Assembly: GCA_029551145.1 (NCBI GenBank)
Contig: JAKPGA010000034.1
Location: 1-64,000, forward strand
Direction of reading: 5' to 3'
DNA from: Thermotogota bacterium
GTDB taxonomy: Bacteria > Thermotogota > Thermotogae > Thermotogales > DSM-5069
DNA length: 64,000 bases
Position numbers and translations under genes: made by a program. The notes beneath the pieces are model-generated. The model searched no databases. It was not told the origin of the DNA and was given only the letters and a program-made list of their open reading frames with translations. Below, in pieces: positions 48,297 through 57,130 of this stretch. Numbering within the stretch: position 1 is the stretch's first letter; every line of letters starts with the position of its first letter.

Positions 48297-48512
48297 GTGA
48301 AGGAGAAAATCCATCCTGAGATGAAGTTTGTCTCGGTAAAATGCGCTTGTGGCGCCGAACACAAATTCTATACAACTCGTGAAAATGTGAGAATTGATGT
48401 GTGTTCAAACTGCCATCCATTGTACAAGGGTCTATCTGGAGCGAGTCTGGTAATAGATACAGAAGGTAGAATAGAAAAATTCCGCCGCAAATATAAGGAC
48501 AAACAATACTGA
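48297..48512 (+). CDS. rpmE: 50S ribosomal protein L31
   Basis: GTG at 48297 behind GAGAGGTG gives 71 aa, normal for L31: [44 protein letters not shown]. The cysteines C-x-C and C-x-x-C (around 16-18 and 37-40) make this the zinc-containing form. Ribosome component at the small/large subunit bridge. Followed after 32 bases by an S1-domain gene. Confidence 0.95.
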   Translation: MKEKIHPEMKFVSVKCACGAEHKFYTTRENVRIDVCSNCHPLYKGLSGASLVIDTEGRIEKFRRKYKDKQY

Positions 48513-48544
48513 AAGGCAATACATTCTTCAAGGAGGGGCATTTT

Positions 48545-48910
48545 GTGACAAAGGTTGGAGATGTCGTGAAGAGCAAGGTAACGCAGATCACAAAATTCGG
48601 TGCAATGGTTACACTCGAGAGTGGAGAACCAGGTTTCATCCACATTTCCAAGATAGCTAATCAGTATGTGAAGAACGTCGAGGATTTTCTCAAGCAAGGT
48701 CAGGAAATTTCTGCGAGGGTTATCGGTAAGACGAAAGATGGGAAATGGGAACTGTCGTTGAAGGAACAGAGAGGACCAGAAAAAGGCTCAGAAGAAAAGG
48801 GAACGAGTAAGGCTGAGTTTGAGAAGAAGCTCGCAAGGTTCATGAAAGAAAGCGAAAGAAAGATGGCGGAGTATCGCAAGAGAGTGGAGAAAAAGGGTGG
48901 GAGGTTCTAA
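48545..48910 (+). CDS. S1-domain RNA-binding protein (YugI/GSP13-like)
   Basis: 121 aa from GTG behind AAGGAGGGGC. One S1/OB-fold (residues ~4-72: VGDVVKSKVTQITKFGAMVTLESGEPGFIHISKIA...VKNVEDFLKQGQEISARVIGKTKDGKWELSLKE), then a charged, lysine/glutamate-rich helical tail. Small proteins of this type bind the ribosome or RNA. Its last bases overlap the convergent L,D-transpeptidase gene by 4. Confidence 0.88.
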   Translation: MTKVGDVVKSKVTQITKFGAMVTLESGEPGFIHISKIANQYVKNVEDFLKQGQEISARVIGKTKDGKWELSLKEQRGPEKGSEEKGTSKAEFEKKLARFMKESERKMAEYRKRVEKKGGRF

Positions 48911-50109
48911 AGAAGGTTTTCAAGGTTTTCGGGAAATGGCTCTGTGTTCTTGACCACAATCACTTTGGTTCCGGTATCTATTAAGGCATCCACAGTTTCC
49001 ACATCTTGATTAAGCATGCGCACACACCCGTGGGAGATTCTCTTTCCGATCTCCCATGGTTTTGTTGTTCCGTGAATGCCATATGTTGGATTTGACAACT
49101 GTAGAAACCTTGTTCCCAAACCATTTATTGGCGAACGAGGTGGTATGTATTCTCCATACCAATACAACGCTGGATCAACTTCCTTTTTCACAATCCAGTA
49201 CACACCGGGGGGAGTAGTATCGCTCTTACCTATGGCAACCGGGAATGTTCTAACCAGAACTCCATTGTAGTACAATGCAAGACGCGCTGTCATTGTATTT
49301 ATCACAACGGTCGTCAGGGAACTGTCGAATCTAACCTTTGCCAATTTCAGTACAGTGCCTGCGATCAATTTACTGCCATCCTCTAAACCATTTGCAATTT
49401 CAAGATCTGCGATCCTCAGACCATACGTATTGGCTATTGCCCAAAGCGTTTCACCAGATTTGACTACGTGCTGATATGGCGGTACTTGCTCAACAACAAA
49501 AGGGGTAGTACTGCCTCTTAAGAAATTCGCGATCCCGGCAAGAATGAAGATGTCTTTCTCCACTTTCCTCTTCAACCCGTAAGGCAACCCAAATTCAAGG
49601 AAGATTTTATCCATACCATCTTTGAGTCTGTCGTCCGTATAGAGATAGACCATATCCGAATAAGCGAAGGAGTGAAATGAAGCATTCTGAAGCTTTAAGC
49701 CGTTCAAGTTCCATTCTCTTGGTATTTTGATACCAACGTAGAGTCTTTTGCCGTTGTCAACATCGGTAAACAAGAAAATCTCTGGCTGAGATCTGTATGA
49801 AGATATTTGTAGAACCGATGGGCTCGTTCCCCTCATAACACTGGACAAGACACTCTGTCCAAAGATTTCTGGTACAATCCAATCTGTTTTTGACACATCG
49901 AAACTCATAGACTTCTCGGAGATTTCCTTTGGCAGTCTGTGCCCTGTCTGAGTAAAGATATAGCCTTTCAATGATCCTACGCTGGAATACAGAGGCTTCA
50001 CAGCTATAGATAGTTTTTCATTTTCAAAAGAGAGTACCGTGAGTTCATGATCTATTGCGAAGCTCAACAAGTTCAGAAAGGATAACAAGAGCAATACGGC
50101 TTTTTTCAT
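48907..50109 (-). CDS. secreted LysM and L,D-transpeptidase (YkuD) protein
   Basis: 400 aa: signal peptide (MKKAVLLLLSFLNLLSFAID); an N-terminal ~190-residue beta domain of AMIN/unknown type; LysM (~205-250: YQHVVKSGETLWAIANTYGLRIADLEIANG); YkuD catalytic domain (~260-395) with GIHGTTKPWEIGKRISHGCVRML, containing the nucleophilic Cys and the His residues. It should form 3-3 cross-links or attach proteins to peptidoglycan. The gene begins 65 bases inside coaBC in another frame, an unusually long overlap. Confidence 0.9.
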   Translation of the reverse strand: MKKAVLLLLSFLNLLSFAIDHELTVLSFENEKLSIAVKPLYSSVGSLKGYIFTQTGHRLPKEISEKSMSFDVSKTDWIVPEIFGQSVLSSVMRGTSPSVLQISSYRSQPEIFLFTDVDNGKRLYVGIKIPREWNLNGLKLQNASFHSFAYSDMVYLYTDDRLKDGMDKIFLEFGLPYGLKRKVEKDIFILAGIANFLRGSTTPFVVEQVPPYQHVVKSGETLWAIANTYGLRIADLEIANGLEDGSKLIAGTVLKLAKVRFDSSLTTVVINTMTARLALYYNGVLVRTFPVAIGKSDTTPPGVYWIVKKEVDPALYWYGEYIPPRSPINGLGTRFLQLSNPTYGIHGTTKPWEIGKRISHGCVRMLNQDVETVDALIDTGTKVIVVKNTEPFPENLENLL

Positions 50110-51226
50110 CGGGCCCCACTCTTTTTACAGTTCCATCGCTTTTGAGAATGATAACGCTGTTTTGATCACTTCCCATCACTTCGGCTTTGTTTGCAACTAT
50201 CATATCCAAATTCTTTTTCATCAGCTTCTGTTTGGCGTATTCCTCAAGCGAATCTGTTTCAACAGCAAACCCGACAAGTATCTTGTTGTTTTTCCTCTCT
50301 CCCAAGTATTTCAAAATGTCGATTGTTTTTCTCAAAGGTATGTTTAGATCCTCGGTATCCTTTTTTATCTTACTTTCGCTGATCTTGGCTGGGGTGTAAT
50401 CAGCCACAGCGGCAGCCATTATAACGACGTCCACCTCGTCGAATTTCCTTATCACCGCATCAAACATCTCTTGAGCGCTTTCAACTCTCACGACTTCGTT
50501 GACAAAATACGGCGTCTTAAGAGATGTGGGACCAGAAATCAATGTTACGTACGCACCCAAGCGCACTGCTGTCTTTGCAAGTTCATAACCCATTTTTCCA
50601 CTTGAACGATTCGAGATGATTCTGACCGGGTCAATCGGTTCCCATGTCGGTCCTGCCGTAACGAGAATTTTCAAGTTCTTCAACGGTTTTTCACTCGCGA
50701 GAATCTCTATGGCTTCCTGGACTACTTCGTTTTCTGGATATCTTCCTTTACCGAATTCACCACAGGCGAGATGTCCAACGGAAGGTTCCAAGACCCACCA
50801 ACCTCTGTTCCGCAAGACTCGAAGATTCTCCTGAGTTGCATCATTTTCGTACATTCTGTAGTTCATGGCTGGCACCAAAAGCTTCTTATCACCACTGTAA
50901 GCAAGACATACCATGGTCAAAAGATTATCTGCCAAGCCATACGATAGCTTGGCGATCGTATTTGCAGTGGCCGGGGCTATGACAAGTACATCCGGCCATT
51001 TCGATAGTTCCGTATGAGGTATAAAGCCGTTTCTTATGTCGAACGCGTCTGAATCAGTATAGACTTCACAATTGCCGACCGCTGAAAACAGATCTTTTGA
51101 AACAAGCTTCTGGGCACTCTGAGTCATCACGATCTTGAGTTCATGGCCAGATTTTCTCAGCGAGCTCACAAGTTCGGCTACTTTGTAGAGCGCTATACAT
51201 CCGGTTATTCCGATGAGTACCTTCAT
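50045..51226 (-). CDS. coaBC: bifunctional phosphopantothenoylcysteine decarboxylase/synthetase
   Basis: 393 aa, the normal size. CoaC part (~1-180): ITGCIALYKVAELVSSL, IAPATANTIAKLSYGLADNLL, PAMNYRMYEN (the PxMNxxM motif) and LACGEFGKGRYPE (catalytic Cys). CoaB part (~185-393): LVTAGPTWEPIDPVRIISNRSSGKMGYELAKTA, VVIMAAAVADYTPAK, GFAVETDSLEEYAKQKL. Two consecutive steps of coenzyme A synthesis. Starts one base after rpoZ. Confidence 0.95.
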   Translation of the reverse strand: MKVLIGITGCIALYKVAELVSSLRKSGHELKIVMTQSAQKLVSKDLFSAVGNCEVYTDSDAFDIRNGFIPHTELSKWPDVLVIAPATANTIAKLSYGLADNLLTMVCLAYSGDKKLLVPAMNYRMYENDATQENLRVLRNRGWWVLEPSVGHLACGEFGKGRYPENEVVQEAIEILASEKPLKNLKILVTAGPTWEPIDPVRIISNRSSGKMGYELAKTAVRLGAYVTLISGPTSLKTPYFVNEVVRVESAQEMFDAVIRKFDEVDVVIMAAAVADYTPAKISESKIKKDTEDLNIPLRKTIDILKYLGERKNNKILVGFAVETDSLEEYAKQKLMKKNLDMIVANKAEVMGSDQNSVIILKSDGTVKRVGPDEKSRIALVILSELVELRNRS

Positions 51227-51227
51227 A

Positions 51228-51458
51228 TCACTTTACTTCCGGTAAAAGAATCTTCAATATCTCCTCGTTCTTGATTCTTATGTAACCTTCTTGAAGTTCC
51301 TTAAACGCGATTGATACTAAATTGGCGTCCGGCGTCGTCACATAAGGTTTTGCATATTCCTTCAAAGCCTCAGCTCTCTTAGCAACGGCAATGGGCACGG
51401 CGTATTTGTAGGGTATCCTCTTAGACAGATAATCATAATCGATTACAGGTTTACTCAC
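51228..51458 (-). CDS. rpoZ: RNA polymerase omega subunit
   Basis: GTG at 51458 behind GGAGGTGGAAAGA gives 76 aa: (M)[31 protein letters not shown]. The [15 protein letters not shown] segment corresponds to the RFxLVxxAAxRAR motif that contacts beta', and the tail [15 protein letters not shown] fits. The position directly after gmk is the standard order. The start overlaps the gmk stop by 8 bases. Confidence 0.92.
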   Translation of the reverse strand: MSKPVIDYDYLSKRIPYKYAVPIAVAKRAEALKEYAKPYVTTPDANLVSIAFKELQEGYIRIKNEEILKILLPEVK

Positions 51459-52077
51459 TCTTTCCACCTCCGTCTTCAAAAAAACTGTGCAGTCCCAATC
51501 TGTCGATAACCCGTTCGACCTTGAGCTGTTCAGCAACTATTATTGAACACAATTGATCTATCGATTCCTGTAGATCTGTATTAACTATTATATATTCGAA
51601 ATTTGGTATATAGGAAAGCTCTTTCTTCGCATCTTCGAGCCGTCGTTCAAGATTTTCTCGATCCTCTGTTCCACGATTCATCAACCTTTGTTTCAGCACA
51701 TCAAAAGAAGGCGGCGCAATGAATATGTAAACTGCGTCTTTGTATTTGTTCATCACCGTCATTGCCCCTTGCACATCAATATCGAGCAACACGCTCTTGC
51801 CGTTCTCAATTTGCTCTTGTACAAACTTCTTCGGTGTTCCATAATAATGATTATGAACTACCGCCCACTCGAGAAACTCGTCTCGGTCGATCATATCCCG
51901 GAATTTGACTACATCAACAAAAAAGTAATCTCTTCCTTCAGTCTCGTTAGGTCTTTTGGGTCGCGTAGTACAGGAAACGGAAAAAACGATATTTTTAACC
52001 CTCTTCAAAGTTGATTCTATGATGGAGGTCTTACCTACGCCCGATGGTCCGCTGATGACATACAGAACGCCCTTCAC
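51451..52077 (-). CDS. gmk: guanylate kinase
   Basis: 208 aa; P-loop GPSGVGKTS (~10-18), [23 protein letters not shown] for GMP binding (~35-57), [19 protein letters not shown] and [13 protein letters not shown]. Phosphorylates GMP to GDP. Member of the conserved yicC-remA-gmk-rpoZ-coaBC order. Confidence 0.96.
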   Translation of the reverse strand: MKGVLYVISGPSGVGKTSIIESTLKRVKNIVFSVSCTTRPKRPNETEGRDYFFVDVVKFRDMIDRDEFLEWAVVHNHYYGTPKKFVQEQIENGKSVLLDIDVQGAMTVMNKYKDAVYIFIAPPSFDVLKQRLMNRGTEDRENLERRLEDAKKELSYIPNFEYIIVNTDLQESIDQLCSIIVAEQLKVERVIDRLGLHSFFEDGGGKSE

Positions 52078-52081
52078 TCTG

Positions 52082-52357
52082 CTACCTCACTTTGTTCAAA
52101 CTTTCTTCAATCTCTATCATCGATTGCTTAAACCTTTGAGCTATTGTCTCTGGCTGGATCGCACTGAGTATTATGTGGTTGCTGTCTGTGATCAATATAG
52201 CTCTTGTTTTTCTACCATAGGTAGCATCTATGAGTTTTCCTTCATCCTTGGCTTCATCCTTAAGTCTTTTAAGAGGAGCGGACTCGGGATTTACAATCGC
52301 TATCACGCGATCACCCGAAATGACATTTCCAAAACCGATGTTGATCAACCCATACAT
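52082..52357 (-). CDS. remA: RemA/DUF370 family regulator
   Basis: ATG at 52357 behind GGAGGTGTGG gives 91 aa: [75 protein letters not shown], full-length RemA. In Bacillus it is a DNA-binding activator of biofilm-matrix and osmoprotection genes; elsewhere the role is less clear, but the position between yicC and gmk is conserved. Confidence 0.93.
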   Translation of the reverse strand: MYGLINIGFGNVISGDRVIAIVNPESAPLKRLKDEAKDEGKLIDATYGRKTRAILITDSNHIILSAIQPETIAQRFKQSMIEIEESLNKVR

Positions 52358-52379
52358 AGCGGACCACACCTCCTAATCT

Positions 52380-53258
52380 TCATTCAATATTCTGGAGCTG
52401 CTCTCTAAACTGAGAGATCAGTACTTTCGCTCTCAGCGCAGCATCTATAATTCTTTGATCTTGAGACTTAGAAAGAATTGTGTTTATCTCCCTGAACATT
52501 TCCTGTGCTACAAAGTCAAGATGGTTACCAACGGGTTCGTTTGATCTGAGGAGATGTTGGGCTTTATCAAGATGGCTTCTCAACCTGGCAAGCTCTTCAC
52601 GTATATCAACTCGCTGTACCGCCAGCACAACAGCATTTTCAAGCAGTTCTTGGTTCAACTGAATGTTGTCATCGAGCAATTTTCTCAAATCCTGCCGTAT
52701 TTTTTCTCTCATCAGCGTTGCTGAATCTTCGCTGAAGGCTGACACCTCATTTTGTATATCCGACAACTGCTGAAGCATCATTTCGAGATCACGAGACAGT
52801 CTTAAACCCTCATCAATTCTTTCGTCGTCAAGCATCTTTAAGGCTCTGGTTACAACATCTCTCGCGATTTCGAAGATCTCTTCCTCCTGTTGCTGAGATA
52901 ACTCGAATCTCACAAGGTCTCGAAAACGTAGAATATTATCCAAGTTGACCGGCTCAGGTATCCCAAGCTGACTAACCAAATTCTCCAGAGCTTCATAATA
53001 GCTTCTCGCCAAACCATAATCGATTCTCACTGCATTCAGCGGTGCCAGGAATTCCACATACAACCTCAGAGTTATCTTGCCTCGTTTGACAACACTCTGT
53101 ATCAATTGGACTATTTCATTTTCTCTGCCGAACATGAACGACGGAGACTGGATATCGGTGACAAAGTACTTTGAATTGAGCGATTTTATTTCACAAATAA
53201 CTCTGTAATTTTGCTCGGTCTTTTCACATTTTCCGTAGCCTGTCATGCTCTTTGGCAA
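52380..53258 (-). CDS. YicC/YloC-family endoribonuclease
   Basis: TTG at 53258 behind GGTGGGGATAT gives 292 aa starting (M)PKSMTGYGKCEKTEQNYRVICEIKSLNSKYF, the family opening. A start farther upstream falls in the promoter -10. The C-terminal half has LDKAQHLLRSNEPVGNHLDFVAQEMFREINTILSK, the conserved HLDFxxQEMxRExNT region. E. coli YicC acts on small RNAs. First gene of the operon running to the L,D-transpeptidase. Confidence 0.92.
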   Translation of the reverse strand: MPKSMTGYGKCEKTEQNYRVICEIKSLNSKYFVTDIQSPSFMFGRENEIVQLIQSVVKRGKITLRLYVEFLAPLNAVRIDYGLARSYYEALENLVSQLGIPEPVNLDNILRFRDLVRFELSQQQEEEIFEIARDVVTRALKMLDDERIDEGLRLSRDLEMMLQQLSDIQNEVSAFSEDSATLMREKIRQDLRKLLDDNIQLNQELLENAVVLAVQRVDIREELARLRSHLDKAQHLLRSNEPVGNHLDFVAQEMFREINTILSKSQDQRIIDAALRAKVLISQFREQLQNIE

Positions 53259-53278
53259 AATATCCCCACCCACGCACA

Positions 53279-53287
53279 ATTATACCA
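53279..53287 (-). promoter_or_regulatory. extended -10 promoter of the yicC-gmk-coaBC operon
   Basis: TGGTATAAT on the minus strand (53287-53279), a perfect extended -10. Transcription would start about 10-15 bases before the TTG at 53258, giving a very short leader. Confidence 0.7.
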
Positions 53288-53356
53288 CATTTTCATCGGT
53301 GACGGACGACTAACTTCGAAAAAACTGCTCTTTTCTCTTCGTAACTTAATTTCTCT

Positions 53357-55546
53357 TTAGAAAACTGCACCGAATCGGAAGAACGGTTTGAAATTCTCAA
53401 AGGTCCAATTCCCATCGAAGTTGTAGGCTACACCAAAACCAATTACTCCGAGCATCGGTATTGCGATATCAATTTCGGGTCCCGCAGTGAAATCAAAGCC
53501 CGAATTCCACAGACTCGAACCCGTTCCACCGATATCCGCAAATGCAAGCAAGTAAATCGGTACGGTCTGTGATTTCAAATCATATCTCAGCTCAACACTG
53601 CCTAACCAGCCAGCCTTTTGTTCTGTACTTTCTACACCTCTCACAGCATTCACACCGTAAAAGAGAATGGTCTCCTGTTTAGTACCAGGTACTTTGTATT
53701 TTTCCAAGAACAAACTCGCGGCAAACCCCCTGAAGCCAACCGAGAGCAGATCTTCATAGATCGGCACAAAAACCCTTGCATCCAATTTCGCCTTCCAGTA
53801 ATCTCTGTCATCCAAGATACCGAAGAGTCCTGCTTTGTCCAATCCAAGATAGAGATATTGACCGTTGGTTGCGAATATTGCGCTGTTGCGTGTGTCATAA
53901 GAGTAATTTCCCGAAAGAATGAGCGTGTTCTCGGCAGATATCAGATTCGAATAGTACCTGTATTCATAAGTCGCACCTATACCAAACGCATGTCCCTGCG
54001 ATCGGAGTGTTGTGAAATTACCGCCTACCTTGAAAATGTTTGTTATCGACGAATCTGAGGTTACATATTCATAGCTGAACAAAGCTCCGAGCGTCGCAGG
54101 TAGTTCAAAAGGTTTTCTTATCGAGTACTCGAAATTGACACTCTTTGTTGTCAAACCAAGTTTGCCACTCACAGAAAAGCTTTGCCCATACCCAAAAGGA
54201 TTGATCGTGCTAAGAGTTACCTCTCCCATGAAACCCTCATACCAAGGTCCTGAGGGAGGAGTCCAGGTGATTCCACCGCTGAGGTCGAACTTCCTTTTCT
54301 TTTCGGTTACATCTACCGTGACCTTCACTTCGGTTGACTCAGCGGTACCTACGGGGTATGTACTGACAGATTCGAAAAACTGAGTCCGATTCAGAGCAGA
54401 TGCTGTATCGTAGAAGTCTTGTTTTTTAAGCGCCTCTCCTTTCTCAAATGTTATAAGGTCACTTATTACATACTTTTTCGTGATTTCAAAACCTTTGAAT
54501 TCTACTTCAGATACGTATTTTTCAAAAACCTTGAACTGCAATGTGTCCTTTTGTTCTTCCGCCACAACATATGTCATCGGGTAGCCCTTGGTGTCATAGT
54601 AATCGATAATCGCCTGCATCGATTTGAGAATGTCGACGTTGTAGACTACTTGGTCAGGTTTCACGTTCAGACAGTTTCTGAGTTCGTTTGTTGAAATCAG
54701 TTTACTACCAGTGATTTGGATGTCTTTGTACAGCTTACCATCTGGTATGATCTTCCTAAGCACCACATTGATCTTCAATACCGCTGTTTTCTCATCAACG
54801 CCTGGTACTTCTATTTTCTCAAAGTTCATCGAGGTCTCCTTGTCGAAATACACGTACTTACTCAGGACACTCATGACAGCCGACATGTTTTCGACCGTTG
54901 GGTAACAGCGTTTTATATCCTTGGTAAGAATTCTCAAAAAACCGGGTGTTGTGTAAAAATCTTTGAGTGTGTCGATTTTTATTTGCTTTCTGACCTTTGA
55001 AAAATCAAGTCCGTTGGTCTCACCCTCGAAATAAATTTCCCACAGTGCATATTCCGTCACCTTGAAAACATAAGTGTCCTTGTCCAAATCACCACTGACC
55101 TCCACGAGAAAATAGCCCGCTTCATCGAACTTCCCCTTGATTGCCTGCAATGAATCTCTAACCTTTGCCAGACTGAGTGCTTTGTTCTTTTCAAGTTTTA
55201 CGGTTCCTTCAAGGTCACTCTTCTTGATCAGCTCAGGACCGCTGAGTTCAATCTTCCAGTCTTTTATAACTGGATTCTCTTCAACCTTGATTTCAAGTAC
55301 ATATCCTTTGCTTGAGGAGATCATCCTTGGTTCAAGTGAAGCGAAATATCCCGTATCGAAAATCTTCCTGAGAAGTTCTTGAACACCCTGATCAGTCAAT
55401 TCAACATTCAGATAATCTCTTGCCACGGCGATCAATTCCGATGAATCAACTGTGACAAGCCCCACGAAATTGAGATCACTGATTACTACAGCAGTTACCA
55501 AACAGGATAGAAGCACCATAAACAACGAAGTTAGCACAAATCTCAT
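53357..55546 (-). CDS. bamA: outer-membrane assembly protein BamA (Omp85)
   Basis: 729 aa: signal peptide (MRFVLTSLFMVLLSCLVTAVV); several POTRA-like domains (~25-400); C-terminal beta-barrel (~400-729) with GGITWTPPSGPWYEGF, YGQSFSVSGKLGL and the Omp85 signature region FYGVNAVRGVESTEQKAGWLGSVELRYDL (a VRGxx variant). It ends FFRFGAVF, with the C-terminal Phe typical of outer-membrane barrels. It should insert barrel proteins into the toga. Last gene of the operon containing the DRTGG/HATPase module; its start touches the HATPase stop. Confidence 0.92.
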   Translation of the reverse strand: MRFVLTSLFMVLLSCLVTAVVISDLNFVGLVTVDSSELIAVARDYLNVELTDQGVQELLRKIFDTGYFASLEPRMISSSKGYVLEIKVEENPVIKDWKIELSGPELIKKSDLEGTVKLEKNKALSLAKVRDSLQAIKGKFDEAGYFLVEVSGDLDKDTYVFKVTEYALWEIYFEGETNGLDFSKVRKQIKIDTLKDFYTTPGFLRILTKDIKRCYPTVENMSAVMSVLSKYVYFDKETSMNFEKIEVPGVDEKTAVLKINVVLRKIIPDGKLYKDIQITGSKLISTNELRNCLNVKPDQVVYNVDILKSMQAIIDYYDTKGYPMTYVVAEEQKDTLQFKVFEKYVSEVEFKGFEITKKYVISDLITFEKGEALKKQDFYDTASALNRTQFFESVSTYPVGTAESTEVKVTVDVTEKKRKFDLSGGITWTPPSGPWYEGFMGEVTLSTINPFGYGQSFSVSGKLGLTTKSVNFEYSIRKPFELPATLGALFSYEYVTSDSSITNIFKVGGNFTTLRSQGHAFGIGATYEYRYYSNLISAENTLILSGNYSYDTRNSAIFATNGQYLYLGLDKAGLFGILDDRDYWKAKLDARVFVPIYEDLLSVGFRGFAASLFLEKYKVPGTKQETILFYGVNAVRGVESTEQKAGWLGSVELRYDLKSQTVPIYLLAFADIGGTGSSLWNSGFDFTAGPEIDIAIPMLGVIGFGVAYNFDGNWTFENFKPFFRFGAVF

Positions 55547-56097
55547 TAAGGCACCTCCTCTATGATGCTCTTTTCAAGTTCTTCAATTGCTTGATAAACT
55601 AATTTTATAGCAAAGGGTGAAGAAAGATCTTTCAAAAGCTCTTTGAGTTCTATGTTGGATACAGTATAAACTCTTCCATCTTTGGACCTGCACACGATCA
55701 ATTCTACATCATTTGAAGATATAAGCAATGTGGAAATTGAATCCGAAAGCTCTCCAATTTCTTGACAGTCAACGTGGCTTGTGTCAAAACATGCTTTTAC
55801 CGTTGTGCCAACACCTTTGGTGCTTTTTATCTGCACACTGCCGCCTGTGGCTTCGGCGGCTTGTTTCAGAAAAGGCAAACCAAGTCCCACTCTTCTGATG
55901 CGCGGGTCTCGTGTTGTGTAAAACGGGTCAAATATCCTGAATAGCTGCTCTTGATCCATGCCTTTTCCGTTGTCTTCCACCTGGAAGCAAAACCAATTCT
56001 TGTTCTGTTCAATCGTCAGAATTATCTTACTCGCACCAGCATTTAGGGAATTCTGTACGATGTCCATTATATGATCGGCTATCGTTCTCAATCCCAT
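55546..56097 (-). CDS. stand-alone HATPase_c (GHKL) protein
   Basis: 183 aa: N-box DIVQNSLNAGASKIIL (~12-27), G1 box VEDNGKGMDQEQLFRIFDPFYTT (~41-63), G2 box RVGLGLPFLKQAAEATGGSVQI (~69-90). It has the ATP-binding part of a sensor kinase but no phosphoacceptor His or sensory domain; the C-terminal ~80 residues are extra. Similar proteins accompany DRTGG and CBS-HATPase genes near hydrogenases in Thermotoga and clostridia (recollection). A signalling partner of the preceding proteins is inferred. Confidence 0.85.
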   Translation of the reverse strand: MGLRTIADHIMDIVQNSLNAGASKIILTIEQNKNWFCFQVEDNGKGMDQEQLFRIFDPFYTTRDPRIRRVGLGLPFLKQAAEATGGSVQIKSTKGVGTTVKACFDTSHVDCQEIGELSDSISTLLISSNDVELIVCRSKDGRVYTVSNIELKELLKDLSSPFAIKLVYQAIEELEKSIIEEVP

Positions 56098-56801
56098 AAC
56101 GAAAAGACCTTCTCTCTACTTGGTGCAGCCAAGATATCGACCAGTTCTTTCGAATCTGGGTACTGCATTGCAAATCTTGTGAATCTGCAACCTATTTCGT
56201 CTGGGCTGTGAGCGTCTGAATTGCTCAATACAACAAACCCAGACTTGATTGCTTCGACCCAGCCTTCTTTACTGCGTGCTTCGGCCAATCTAACTCGTTC
56301 ATCTTTTGGAAAAACACCCAGTTGGTACAAAACACCGAATCTTCTTTCAATGTGTGCATAGACTGGTATGCCACCATGTGAGCAGACGACTTCGATTAGA
56401 TCACTCAGCGATAACTGAAGGGCAATGCCAAGAAAATCTTCCTCCAATTTCTGAAATTCATCTTGTTCATCTACAACGATCTGGTATCCCATCAATTCCG
56501 GATCATAATTGATTTTCGGCAGGAATCTTTTGACAAAACTGCACAAGTTCAAGGCATCGCTGATTGAATAAAAATAGGCAAGTATATGAACCTCTTCAAA
56601 GGAAGTGAGTTCAACCCCGGCTATCATGGAGTTTTTCATTTTTTTGTCAAAACTGGCCAAATTGTCACAGCAATTGTGATCGGTTATTGACAAGAAATCC
56701 AGTTGCTTTTCTTTACTTACATGTGATATGACACTTGGTACCATCGTTATCTGAGCACAGGGTGAAAGACACGAATGTACATGCAGATCCGCTCTTATCA
56801 T
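56088..56801 (-). CDS. PHP-domain phosphoesterase
   Basis: 237 aa: RADLHVHSCLSPC (HxH, residues 7 and 9), DFLSITDHNCCDN (~35-46), MIAGVELTSFEEVHILAYF (~57-75), HGGIPVYAHIERR (~150) and LSNSDAHSPDEIG (~195-207), i.e. the four metal-binding motifs of the PHP fold. It probably hydrolyses a phosphate ester or an oligonucleotide; physiological substrate unknown. Flanked by DRTGG and HATPase genes with 4- and 10-base overlaps. Confidence 0.88.
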   Translation of the reverse strand: MIRADLHVHSCLSPCAQITMVPSVISHVSKEKQLDFLSITDHNCCDNLASFDKKMKNSMIAGVELTSFEEVHILAYFYSISDALNLCSFVKRFLPKINYDPELMGYQIVVDEQDEFQKLEEDFLGIALQLSLSDLIEVVCSHGGIPVYAHIERRFGVLYQLGVFPKDERVRLAEARSKEGWVEAIKSGFVVLSNSDAHSPDEIGCRFTRFAMQYPDSKELVDILAAPSREKVFSLWD

Positions 56802-57130
56802 GGTTTGATTCCGATCGAATACAACAACCCTGCTATTTCAAATGGGGACTTGTTAGTTCTAAGCAAACATACTCCCTCATGCTCCGCTTTGACAATGGTC
56901 TCCTGTGGGTATTTGTGATCGTTGCACAGGACTATCGCTTTTATTCCAGAGATTGCCGCCACCGCAACGATATTTACATGTGACTGTACAGTTATCCAAA
57001 TCGAAGAAGGTTTCGCGTGTGACATAACCTCGCTGAGAAGATCACCAGCACAACCATGAAGTACTTCTTCCTCGCAGTTTCCACAGCAGATTTCCAGTCC
57101 CAACTTTTCCGCAATTTGAGAGATTTTCAC
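56798..57130 (-). CDS. DRTGG-domain protein (short)
   Basis: 110 aa. KISQIAEKLGLEICCGNCEEEVLHGCAGDLLSEVMSHAKPSSIWITVQSHVNIVAVAAISGIKAIVLCNDHKYPQETIVKAEHEGVCLLRTNKSPFEIAGLLY follows the DRTGG domain found in Pta and related regulators, with an added cysteine cluster (CCxxC at ~15-18, C27). These cysteines are absent from the sister gene at 58078 at the same positions and could bind a metal or sense redox state. Confidence 0.82.
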   Translation of the reverse strand: MKISQIAEKLGLEICCGNCEEEVLHGCAGDLLSEVMSHAKPSSIWITVQSHVNIVAVAAISGIKAIVLCNDHKYPQETIVKAEHEGVCLLRTNKSPFEIAGLLYSIGIKP

